Source: Brachypodium distachyon
Taxonomy: Eukaryota > Streptophyta > Magnoliopsida > Poales > Poaceae
Direction: 5' to 3'
NCBI RefSeq assembly: GCF_000005505.3
Contig: NC_016131.3
Location: forward strand, 60,435,355-60,499,354
DNA: 64,000 nucleotides
Each line of letters starts with the position of its first letter. The stretch's first letter is position 1. This document shows positions 45,872 through 61,729 of this stretch, one piece after another. Under the pieces are notes generated by a model. It did no database searches and had not been told where the DNA came from. It was given only the letters and a program-made list of their open reading frames with translations. Made by a program: the position numbers and the translations under genes.

Positions 45872-46908
45872 GAGCATCTTCAGCAGGCCCTAAATAAGGA
45901 GCCCCTATCTTTTTCTAGAGGCTGAGGTCAAAAAAACATCTTCAACGGGCCCCTACTTAGCCTCCTAAAATAGGTCCCTACAATACCCCCTCAAGACCCC
46001 ATTTCCAGGAGCTCCCAAGGGAGGCCCCTGTCCCGTGCCACATCACCTCTCTCTCTCCCCACGCATTTCTTCCTCTCGACAGCCCTCCTTCCACTGCTCC
46101 CCATCGCCTCGTCGACAGCCTACAATGCCGCCATCGCCCTCGGCCGTCGCGCAGCAGCACCACATCCCCGTTCGACCATGCTCCTCTGCCGCCGTCGATT
46201 CACCTCGCCGGTTGATCGGCGATGCCTCCGGCCAGCCCACTTCCCCGCAGCACACGCTGGCCTCGGCCCTGCTCCCCGCGCTGCCTCCCCGCATCGCGCC
46301 TCCGCCCTAGCCCCGACACGGCGCGGCCGCCCTCGACCTCCAGCTGCGCCGCCGCCTCCCTCGACCCCAACACTGTCGCTGTCCTCGATCTCCCGTGCCG
46401 CCGCCGCCACCTCCCCGTCTACATCCCATGCTCCGACCTCGGCCCTCGCCGCGGCGCCGCCGTCCCGCGTTGGGGGCCGCTGCCATTGCGCGCCCGGCCG
46501 CACCTCGCGGCCGTCGCCCACCATGCCCCGCGCTGCCCGACTGCACCTCGCCGTCGCCGCCCACCTTCCTCCCCGCCTCCTCTCGCTGCCCCACCCTCGG
46601 TCGCCGCCGCTTCGATCATGTTGTTGCTTCGCCGCGCCGCTGCGCGCCCATCTCGCCCCGCGCCCCTGCCGCGCCATCCCTAGCCGACGCGCGGCCCCGC
46701 AACATGGTGACACGCCTCGCCTCTCCCCCACCGGCGGTGCCCCATCTCCTTTGGGAGATGCAGGTGCTATTGTGGGGAAAAATTAGGAGACCAAAGGAAG
46801 AAGATGAGATGAGGAAAATGATGGCCACTGACATGTGGGTCCCACTAGTCGGTGTGATAGCAAAACTAAATAGGGGCTGATATTTAGGGGTTATTGCTGA
46901 AGATTGAG
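45872..46908. mobile_element. Large Harbinger-like TIR element with GC-rich interior
   Basis: The left end GAGCATCTTCAGCAGGCCC and, inverted, the right end CTCAATCTTCAGCAATAACCC match, and both continue into CCCTAAATA..GCCCC. About 1 kb lies between, very GC-rich (46050-46740), with open frames of over 150 codons on both strands rich in Ala, Arg and Pro. These frames look like composition effects rather than a known protein; captured coding DNA is possible. No transposase. Confidence 0.6.
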
Positions 46909-46914
46909 TTGAAG

Positions 46915-47675
46915 TAGGGGCCTTGGGATCTCTGCTGCTCCAACCTCAGGTGAAAGCTCCTTTGCTCCCAGATGTACTGCGCAATGACTTAATTGCTACT
47001 GCTATTTGGTATATTTGGGGGGAGCGTCGTCAGGCTACACATGGAGAGAAAGTTCAAACTCCGGCTAGGTCGGCACAGGCTATTTCGATTCCTGCCTCTA
47101 ATTATTCGAGGGCAAAGAAGAAGGTGTATGTGGGTATAGAGAGGCACGGATGGCAGAAGCCTAAGGAAGATTTTGTCAAATAAAATGTTGATGCGGCTTC
47201 TGCTGTCGATACAGGGGGTGGTGGTACAGGCGCCATTATCCGCGACGACCATGGTTTCTTTGTGGCGGTTGCGAAATGCCAATTCCAATTTGTTGAGGAC
47301 GCGGCCACTGTGGAGGCGATGGCCCTTCGGGATGGTCTAGCTCTTGCGGAGTCTGTTGGGTGCAACCGAATTGTCGTCAACTCGGACTGCATGGAGGTGA
47401 TTGAAGTGATGAAGAGAGGTGGTAATTCGCTTGGCCTTGCGGTGGCCATCTTTGAAGATTGTTTCTTTACTTGTCTTAATTTTGAGTCAGCGTGTGTGAG
47501 CATTGTCTTAGATAGTCTAATAGGACAGCACATCTTGTTGCTAGTAGGGCCGTTGGTCCTGTAGAGTGTGTTTGGCAGTCGGACCCTCCGACTTTTTCTT
47601 AGATGCAATCATTGACGATGTAACTATTTTTGCAAAACAATAAAATCAGGCACGATAGCATTCCTTAAAAAAAAA
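46915..47675 (+). mobile_element. 5'-truncated LINE ending in RNase H
   Basis: Translation gives IATAIWYIWGERRQATHG, then after a stop an RNase H-like segment: GAIIRDDHGFFVAVA, EAMALRDGLALAESVG, RIVVNSDCMEVIEVM, and a C-terminal CVWQSDPPTFL. This is the end of a plant LINE ORF2. Stops at about 47181 and 47512 and a frame change disable it. A short A tail is at 47666-47674. It abuts the Harbinger-like element. Confidence 0.8.
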
Positions 47676-48846
47676 GTTGAAGCAGAGGCTGAAAAATTTA
47701 AGTAGAAACCTGTCAGCAGTGCCCTACGCCCCTACCCGACCGCGCAAAGCCAGGACCGCAGGTCGCTAATTTTGTACGGCGGCGGCGGCCCGCGCCATTC
47801 CACGAGACCACGACTGCCTTTGCTCCTTCTCCGAGGTTCGCTCCCTTGATCCCTTCTCCCTCCCATGCCCCCGTCCCTTCCTCCCCGCCGCGCACGCATA
47901 TATACCTCACATCCCCCCTCCCCGATACGGCGATACCCTCTTCTCTTCCCTATTTCCCCTTCCTATATTCGCTTCCCCATTTCCCCTTCCTATCTGAATC
48001 TGAATGCCGTGTAATTACTCCATGTTAATCTGTTTCCTTTTCTTTTTGTTCATGCGTCATGCGCCTATGAGCGAACTCTGATCTTCTTTGTGCGTTTGTT
48101 GGTACTTGGTAGTCAGATGTAGCACCGGGCCAGCAGCACGATTGGATGAGTTTTCGTCCAAGATGCTGGCTGACCAAACACAAACCAAAGGCGCCCTTCA
48201 GTCAGTCCTTCGCTAAGACTCATCAGCAATCTTTATAAAAAAAATATCTTTATACCTATTTTTAGGGAGATTCAATCATTTGCCACTTCTAAACAAATGC
48301 AGTTCACATAATACCACCCATGTGTCCCTGACATTGGGGGGCCCAGGGGGCACATTTAAGTGAGACAAGGAGGACATTTTATGAATACCATTTGTTTGTA
48401 CTCCGTAGTGGCAGTCCTCCTAAAATTTGTATGGTGGCAAATGATTATTTCCTCCTCTTTTTTAACACCTTCATGCTTGACATGCGATGGTATTTAATTC
48501 CAAGCTCATGCGCAAACGATTTACTTGATGGGTATAATTACCCGCAGAAAATAAGAATTACTTGGATGAGTGGTGAAGATTTTTTTTTGTTGAATACGGT
48601 TGACCATTTTCAAAAGACGGACAAGGAGTAATTGTTTTCCAATGATTTTGTACTACCACCTGAATTATGTTAGCTATATAGGAGAGCTAAACCGACCCTC
48701 CTGTACACTTGAAAGAACTCAATTTAGAGCAAAATTACATCATTTCCTTCGCTTCTGCAGAAAATTTGAACTGAACCCAAGCTACTAGTAGTTGTCTATG
48801 GTCCCATGGGATTGTGTAACACTTAAAATCCCTGTAGCTTATTAGA
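47676..48846. other. Intergenic with a GC-rich stretch
   Basis: 47700-47960 is GC-rich and pyrimidine-rich with a CATATATACC string, resembling a promoter or leader, but no following ORF is convincing. A small inverted-repeat pair AATCATTTGCCAC / GTGGCAAATGATT at 48274-48286 and 48434-48446 may mark a 173-bp MITE. The right end is the SCPL 3' flank. Confidence 0.45.
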
Positions 48847-51554
<2,708 letters not shown>

Positions 51555-51592
51555 GGGTGCTTGGTGTCTTGTGCTCTGTTGCCATTGGCTAA

Positions 51593-51604
51593 TATTTATA
51601 TATA
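51593..51604 (-). promoter_or_regulatory. TATA box of SCPL copy 1
   Basis: The minus strand reads TATATATAAATA about 40 bp upstream of the first ATG at 51554, with a CCAAT string just inside it. The spacing implies a very short leader. Confidence 0.65.
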
Positions 51605-54237
51605 GGGAAGACATTCTGTTTTCAGCACAGTTGTGGGAGTCCTCTAAGGAAACCATAATATGATTGATTCTTTGACTTTTTCCCTCCAAGTTGGACCTAA
51701 AAGGCTCCTAATATTCTCTCTTTCTCTTGGCATCTATGTTTGTGTTGTCATTTGTCAATGGTGTTCATTGTTCAATTAAACTGTTAGTTCCTTTTCGTCG
51801 ACTGTGATATAACAAAATCAGGATGATTCCCCAACAGCTATCTCCAGCTCAATTATGGTCTTTATGAGGGGACAACAAATAAATAAGGGCCATATTGAGG
51901 GTGTTTCATCTATCACAAAGTGTTGTCCACATCATGGTGGCATTTGATCTTCTTATTTTCTTTATTTATTTTAGAACAATAGCAGGAGCTTCTACCTTTC
52001 ATCAAAGGCGATCTCATTTTCTTACTACCATTCGCCCTCATAAGCTTCTTGTATACTCAACCGTATCCTGCCAAGATTCTCAGGAACCTTTACCTTTAAT
52101 TTGCTTTTCTGCCTTGTTATGTTCCAACCCAATGGATTGCATATTTGAACTGCATTCATTGCTTCTGCTGTTTATCTTTCAATGTTTGTACTGTGTGACA
52201 TTGTGTAAACTGAAAAACCATTTGCTTGCTTAATTGTCCCATAAAGCTGGATGAAATGCATAATTTAAACTCGTGTACTTCATCTAGTTCTGACTTAATG
52301 CAACTAGTCATCATCATGTATACATTATATTATGTCATATTTCTGTGTGGCTACCCCTGCTGGCCACTTTACTTCAGGCTTACTTTTGTTGATCAGAAAA
52401 GACATTTAGGCACAACTTTTACTTCTGGTTTGAAGGATATATACAACCGAATCACAATGCTGATGCATGATATTACTGCATTTTCAGCATTGACTTTCCC
52501 CTGAAATCAAGGAAACCGGTTGATCTCATTGCTCAAAGAGGTGAGAGGTTGATAGGATATGCCGACTTAGAGTGACTCCATCACCATAGCGGATGCATTG
52601 GCACCTTATGAATTCTGTTTCAGGAACTAGATTGAAATATGTGCGCACACTTTTGAGGAGTTGAGGTGTGACTTTGAAGCAAGACGCCCTTTCAATCTGG
52701 AACTTTTCCTTGGAAAAGTAGATTGTAGATACCAAACTTAAGCAGTGAGCATAGAACAATCTTTCACCAACACTTACTGATAACATTTACTGCTGACAGC
52801 AGCCCCCTCCTCTGTGAGAAAAAACTTGGAAAATACATTCTTTTAGGGAACAAAGGTTATAGGTCCTGGTTACTACTTCGAAATGTTCTTTCGGTTTTGT
52901 CCTATTCCTGTCTTTGAATATCATCATGCAACCATTTTGTTAGTGTATTTGTTCTCTTTGTTTTTGTTCTTGCAGTCGGTGGTTATGCACTGAATAGATG
53001 CCACTCGTTAGACTTGAAAGATCTGGGACCCGAAGCATAAACTTTGGAAGGGAATCCCACCTTTTACTAGTGTACATACGCAGAATTCCTCCCAAGACAA
53101 CTCATACTGGCAAATGAATGCGTGAGGGCAAGGAAGATGTGCATACCATAATAAGGATTATAAAGGCAGCAAGGAACATTTCTTTCTGCTGGTACTCTGA
53201 TTCCTTACAAAACCATATGTTTAGCATTTTGAATAAAAAACAACTCTTGTGCTCAAGACAAGTTTTACTTGGTACAGAAAATTAAAATCTTGACTCTGGT
53301 GGTCATGCAAAAACGATTATCCAACTCTCAGTGGGGCATTTCAGTGAGAAGAGCATCCCTTTCATGCCAGTTTGACTTCTGTAGCAAGTTGGCAACTAGC
53401 ATGCAAATTGGGCAGGAACCTTCATATGTTTTCCTGAGCAAAAGAAAGCCCCTTCTATTAGCGGATTGCTTGATGCATGCCTTAGTTGAAGAGTTGAGGT
53501 GCTATGTAGAGAAAATCTGAGAATTGTCTTGTGGTCCAATGCAATGTACAACAGATAGGGAGTGTCTTCTTACACCACCATCTGCCAAAGTCACTGAACC
53601 ACTTCGATCTCCACCGACCACTATTGGATCCTTATGGGCATGTTTTTTTCCGAAAAGGGGAAACAGTTCCCCGCCTCCGCATCAATCGATGCACAAAGCC
53701 ATCCTTATGGGCATGCAGCCTCACGATCCGCAAGCCCCGTGCCACCTTGGATTGGTCGCCTCCTGTCTACAGCGCCATCATGTCTCCCGTCTCAGATGGC
53801 TAAGAGGCCAATGGAGGAGAGACGTTGACAAGGATAGGAGGATGAGGAAGGAGATGCGGATTATTCCTTTCCTCTGTTTCTTAATAGTACAGCTCTGTTG
53901 AAAACTCGGATCCTCAGAGATGCCTATTTGGTATGCAAAATAACAAATATTTGGAATAAGTGTAGTTCATCAGGTCAACAGATTTATTTAGGTTTGAACT
54001 ATTGGAATAGGCTATTTCAATGCCTCAAAGTCATGTTTAGTTCTTTCTAAAACAAAAAACCTGTTTCAGTTAGCATTTAGAATTTCCTGTTACACGACTT
54101 CCTGTACTTCCTTTGATGAAAGCAGCTCCATACGTGATATCGGCTGGTTAATACATAACAGTTTTATTTCTGATGAAAATCGTTCTCTCTTTCACTATAA
54201 ATAACAAGAGAAGAAATAGAAGATCGCAAAGTTCTGG
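51605..54237. other. Spacer between the two SCPL genes
   Basis: No host gene recognised. Short ORFs (for example 53524-53901 +) lack domains. A poly(T)-headed retroposon fragment lies at 53641-53700. No leftover SCPL exon was noticed, so the tandem copies are cleanly separated by about 2.7 kb. Confidence 0.5.
53641..53700 (-). mobile_element. Retroposon 3'-end fragment (antisense)
   Basis: A T run followed by CCGAAAAGGGGAAACAGTTCC and CGCATCAATCGATGCA. The same pattern recurs at 63450-63500, indicating a dispersed grass repeat, probably LINE 3' ends. Confidence 0.5.
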
Positions 54238-56793
<2,556 letters not shown>

Positions 56794-56840
56794 GGTGAAA
56801 TGTTGTTGGTCTGGGATTGCTGTGAGCCAGCTCTTGCTTG

Positions 56841-56848
56841 TATAAATA
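56841..56848 (-). promoter_or_regulatory. TATA-like box of SCPL copy 2
   Basis: The minus strand reads TATTTATA about 48 bp upstream of the ATG at 56793. Confidence 0.5.
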
Positions 56849-58510
56849 TTGTTGTTGATAGGTTGAAATGATCTTATATAGAAGGGACCATTTCCATATG
56901 TTTAGATTAGAGGGTTTGGTTGGGGTTTAGTTCATGATTTGGTTGGGTCTCAGTTCTAGTTTTAACTAAATCCTAGCAATCCTCCTGGGAAATAATAGGA
57001 ATTGAATAAAACAATGAAATGCATGCCACAGGACCATGAGTGGGTACATTAAATCGATGAAACCTTATTAGTTAATAGGTTGATGCAGTGCTAATCTCTC
57101 TGTGTATTGCCTTCCAAGTAATGATTTTTGCTAGGTAAGGTGTGTATGCCTGCTAAATAATGAATAGGATGTTGCTAACTAGGGTAGGGTGTATATTCCT
57201 TCCAAAAAGTGAACTAACTATACCTTTCTTTTTTTGCTAACTAGGTGTGAATGCCTTCCATTGAAGGAACACTGTTGCGCACATGACATAGCTATATCCT
57301 GAAATGAAACGTTAACTGTAAACCGCTGTCCAAACAATCGTTGGGCCACCTTTCTTAATTGCTGTTCGCCTGTTACTTTAATTAGCTGCTCATGAATTTA
57401 TCTCTTGCAGGATGTGCCAAAACAATTGGATTAGCCAAAAGAAATTCTGTTGAAAGATAAGAGTGGTTTGAGACTACGACGACGACCGGGAACTTTAAAA
57501 TGGTGAACTGAGTCACACCAGAATTGACTTGGAATCTGGATTGTTAAAGAGCAAATCAATCAGGAAGCAATTGCCACACTTTCCCTTGCATCCGGACATC
57601 AGGTATCTTGTTCTCTTCTCCTTTTCTTTTCTGGAGACTCCTGGCTCCACATACCCGCTGAAAATATCTCTATTCTAGATTTCTAGTGTAGAATACGGAT
57701 GGAAGATGCCCTGTGGTTTTAAAACTGGATTTTGTAATTTTTTGTATGGAAACTGGATTTTGTTTTGGCTTTATCTCCGACTCAGCGTGCTACAAGGCCG
57801 AGTTTTGTTAGCGATCCCTGGCCCTAGACCAGCTTTCAGTCGGATTTATTAGTTGGCAACGTATGTGGTGTATCTGATGCAAATCTGAAAAACTTCTGAC
57901 AGCCAAGATGGGATTCACCTCCAGCAACTTAAAACATGTTTTGTGAAAGAAAAAAAAAGCATGTCACCCTTCGACTAACCTACCCGTACGTTCTCCTACC
58001 TCCAGATGGCACGGAGAGGCACACCATCGCTCAAGGGAAGCAAGGACCTACGCTAGTCCACTTCACAGGATGTAGAGTATGTGATGGCGTCGCCTAGTGG
58101 TCGCAGGGTGGAGTGCGCAGACACCCGCGGCGGCAAAGGCAGTTCCATAGGTCTAACGGCGTGTACAATGGGATGACGTCGGTTTTTTTTTAACGATGCC
58201 ACATAGGATAATTGCTAAGTGGAAGAGAGAGAAATGAAGAAAAACATTAGCTTTATCTTAGATAAGAGATGATCTTTTTATAAGAAGGATAAGGCAAAGA
58301 AGTCAAATTTCCCATTGTACTAGATTTTGTCTTTTCTCAATATTTATTTATTTAATTTTATTCATCTAAACATTAATTGTAAGATATGGCACTAAGAGAT
58401 GACCTATTGTACAACATATTTTGTTGTTTTTTCTAAATAATGTGGAACACATAAAAGAAGGCAGTCCTATCAACCATTGTCCTAAGTAGCTTTGATGAAC
58501 AGGATGTAGT
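56849..58510. other. Intergenic, no gene recognised
   Basis: Promoter side of SCPL copy 2 and spacer. An inverted pair GTACAATGGG / CCCATTGTAC at 58163-58172 and 58311-58320 may delimit a small MITE of about 158 bp; no duplication was seen. No coding signal. Confidence 0.45.
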
Positions 58511-58927
58511 CAAAGTTTTGAACGGGCCCTATAGCAGTTTGGGAGTAGTTCAGCTACCGCTACGATTATTTAGTGCTAAACAGGACAAACCCTGCTAATA
58601 GCGCGCTAAACTACAAATAGCGCTAAAATTTGACATGATATTATAGCGTTATATCTTCGTTGTCAGTCCAAAAATTTGGCCCAAATTAACGGTCGTTCGC
58701 ACGGCTCATTCCTCATTCCCTCTTTTTGTCATCCGAAAATCACCAAGAGAACCCTAGCCTCCATTCTCCGTTCCTCTTCTCTTCTAAAAAAAGTAGTTGC
58801 TGTCAGCTGACTATTTGCAACGACATCTCTATATGTGATATATGATGCCTGGTTGGGTGATTTTTTTTCACCTTTTCATGATTTTAGCAAAATCGCTAAA
58901 TGGTTTAGCCTGTTGTTTAAAACTTTG
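58511..58927. mobile_element. hAT-type MITE with 8-bp TSD
   Basis: 417-bp element with inverted ends CAAAGTTTTGAAC / CAAAGTTTTAAAC and a perfect 8-bp direct repeat GATGTAGT on both sides (58503-58510, 58928-58935), the hallmark of hAT transposition. Subterminal AGCGCTAAA/TTTAGCG motifs occur inside. Non-coding. Confidence 0.9.
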
Positions 58928-58935
58928 GATGTAGT

Positions 58936-61066
58936 ACGAGGTACGTGGATATAATGGAAGGATAACATGCGGGGTTTTTTGCAAACATTTTTAAGTAGTT
59001 GGAGATAATCATCTCCCATCTCGGCTGCGTCCATCTATGATCCGACGGCTTTGGGCCGCATTTTTCAGATTTGCACGAGATTAACGTATTCGCATGGGCT
59101 ATATGCATTTTATACACAGAAAAAGAAGCTTGCATTTTCGAAAAAATATCTTAGTCCCATAGCATACACATGTGACGCCCATGAATCCTAGGTATATCTC
59201 TCCATTATCATGATTTGTTGTTCTGAATAGTTCGTTTAGTTTCCAAGGACATGGGAAAAACTCTAATCATGGTTTCCATATCAATTTGGGGTAAATCTGT
59301 TTTACATCAGTTGTTGTTCTGTAATGGTAGTAGTATGCGTGCATCCATTGCATGCTACTTCAATATTTATGGGCTTAGACTTAGAGGATGCCAGTATCTT
59401 GTAATATGAATTGAGGAGAAAACACCAAAGTGATCACAAGAGAGCATTTTCAGGATCTTTAATTTACAACATATAGGATTCATGAGCGTCATGTGTATGC
59501 TCTGGGCCTAAGATATTTTTTTGGGATCTTGATGATGTGGTTAGGCTTAGCCTCAATGTAATCACAAGTGTATTGGCATGTATGTGCATCGGCTCAGTCC
59601 ACATAAGAACAAGAAGAATCACCTCTCTTAATGTAACGATTATCGAAACATATGACTAGTAAAATACCCGCCTTCCTCAGGAGCCAGTGGCGGATCCACA
59701 TTGATGAATGTGGGTTCATCTATGATTTATGAACATACATTGAAACATAGTGGTGTTTGTGATTATATTTTTGAGATGCCAAAATTTTAAAGGGACTGCA
59801 CCCACATATCCCTAGCTCTAGATCCTACACGGTGCAGCTATTTGATCTTGTTAAGTGCCATCTTAGGCTTGTTCTCTATCATATTTTGAGGACCGGGCCA
59901 TCACTAAACTTTATTACTCCCTTCTATCCATATTATTTGTCGAAATATTACATGTATCTAGACGTTTTTTAGACATAGATACATCCATATTTAGAGAAAT
60001 TTGAGACAAGTAATATGGATCGGAGGGAGTATTACTGTAACTCGCTCGTTCTACAGCTGTATATGAAAACAGTTGCTACTCAACAACGTTTGCAACATTT
60101 GCATTTATCTGCCAATTTCATATCCTGGTTTCCTTCTGTTCCTCATTGGGTTCGGCACTCTTATTTACCGAAACGAGGTACAATCGATCCACTATACTTG
60201 TGGGTATCATTTGAGATGTTGTAAGTGTTTGCCCCCATGTTTCTAACTGGATGGGTAAACTTCTCCAGGTAGGCCACATGATTGATCACATCGTCATGAT
60301 CCTTGAAGTTCTTAGACCTCATATGGTGTGGGACCGGTTTCCGAGTGATACACCTTACCGGGGCTCGACAACGCGAGATGACATGCGGGACATTGTCGTC
60401 AGATAAGAAATATCATAGGCTTGGTGATGTGAGTAATGGTTGGATTTGGTAGGAAGGGTGTCATAGCAAGCAAGATGGCTCTTGGAAGGCTGAGCTTCTG
60501 GTGGGTGCAGTGACAAAGGCTCCGGTGACAATGTGATGGAGGCGTCTGCCATGCGGGGGTTGTACCTTGCTGGACGAGCATGAGAGAGGCAAAAGAGTAA
60601 CAAGATGAATTTCATGTCTTCAGGTTTTCAATTTTAGTTCCAGAAATATTCGGTCACTTCTGAAATAATTGAATTTCACTGAATTTCAGTGGTTTTGGTT
60701 TTCAGTTTGGTGAATGACGAAAATTCTCACTTGAAACGACTCAAATTTAACAGAAAATAGACAACATTTTGAGAGATACTGGAAAACTGTTATTTGAATA
60801 TCCGTGTACTAGTGAAATAGTTGGAATATTGTGGTCGAAAGACAAATATTTCGGCATCCAGCTGGAACGATCAAAATTTCTGAAATTTCATTAAAAGTGA
60901 GAACTCATTGAAGATTCGTTCATCTATAGTTCTACACATAGTAATTCTTTGGTTGTCATTTTCCCTGCTTGATGGCTAATGTATTCTTGGAGACACTGAT
61001 GTGCCGGTCCAAATGTCAGCTGAGCTTCAAAATAGGATCATGCCACTGACAAACCCAGATCAGATG
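58936..61066. other. Intergenic, no gene recognised
   Basis: Spacer without coding evidence, apart from the MITE at 59917-60029. An antisense ORF at 60355-60615 has no recognised domain. Confidence 0.5.
59917..60029. mobile_element. Stowaway MITE
   Basis: 113-bp element, CTCCCTTCTATCCATATTAT to GTAATATGGATCGGAGGGAG, between TA dinucleotides, with the TAGATACATCC-type core. Confidence 0.9.
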
Positions 61067-61075
61067 AAAAAACAT

Positions 61076-61516
61076 GGGAAATTGGTCAATGGACACCGTT
61101 ATTTTGTGGCCTTTGCCCAAACACACTGTCCGAATGTGGATTTGTCCAATACCATTATAATTCTTGGGCCATTTGCTGAAACACACAGCCCATCCAAAAA
61201 TGGAAAGTTGACCTTTTTAACTGCTCATTGTATATTTTTTTGCTTGTGATGGCTGTTTTGAATAATTTTTTTTATCCAAAGTTGGCACATAGGTACGACT
61301 GAAAGGGCCAAAATTTTCATTAGACAAAAATACACTATTCAAAACGGCCATCCCAAGCAAATTATGAGCAGTAAAAAAGGTCAACTTTCCATTTTGGGAC
61401 GGACGGTGTGTTTTAGCAAATGGACAAAGAATTGTAATGGTACTAGCCAAATCCACATTCGGGCGGTGTGTTTGGGCAAAAGCCACGAAATAACGATGTT
61501 CCCTGACCAATTTCCC
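61076..61516. mobile_element. Mutator-like foldback MITE with 9-bp TSD
   Basis: 441-bp element made almost entirely of two inverted arms of about 180 bp (ends GGGAAATTGGTCA) with a short loop. Flanked by the perfect 9-bp direct repeat AAAAAACAT at 61067-61075 and 61517-61525. No coding capacity. Its right end is about 210 bp from the stop of the UPF0496 gene, so it may lie in or near that gene's 3' UTR. Confidence 0.92.
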
Positions 61517-61729
61517 AAAAAACATTTATATCCAAGGGTTGGATTGTTGTATTTTTAATAGAAGGGCTGGTATTTAGTTCAACTTTTGACATTGACATGA
61601 AAGTTGAACTAAATACCGCACACCTCACAAAAAAATACACATTCCAAGCGGCGCCTAAAGGAAAATGATTATGTACAAACTAATCAACAGACTGATCATG
61701 CCTAATCTGTCGACTAAAAAAAAAAGAAG

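Noticed and set aside
46120..46786. Frames of about 200 codons on both strands at 46.1-46.8 kb
   Set aside because: Ala/Arg/Pro-rich products of GC bias inside a TIR element. No motif, start context or splice evidence.
53524..53901. 125-codon plus ORF between the SCPL genes
   Set aside because: It spans a dispersed retroposon fragment and has no recognised domain or gene context.
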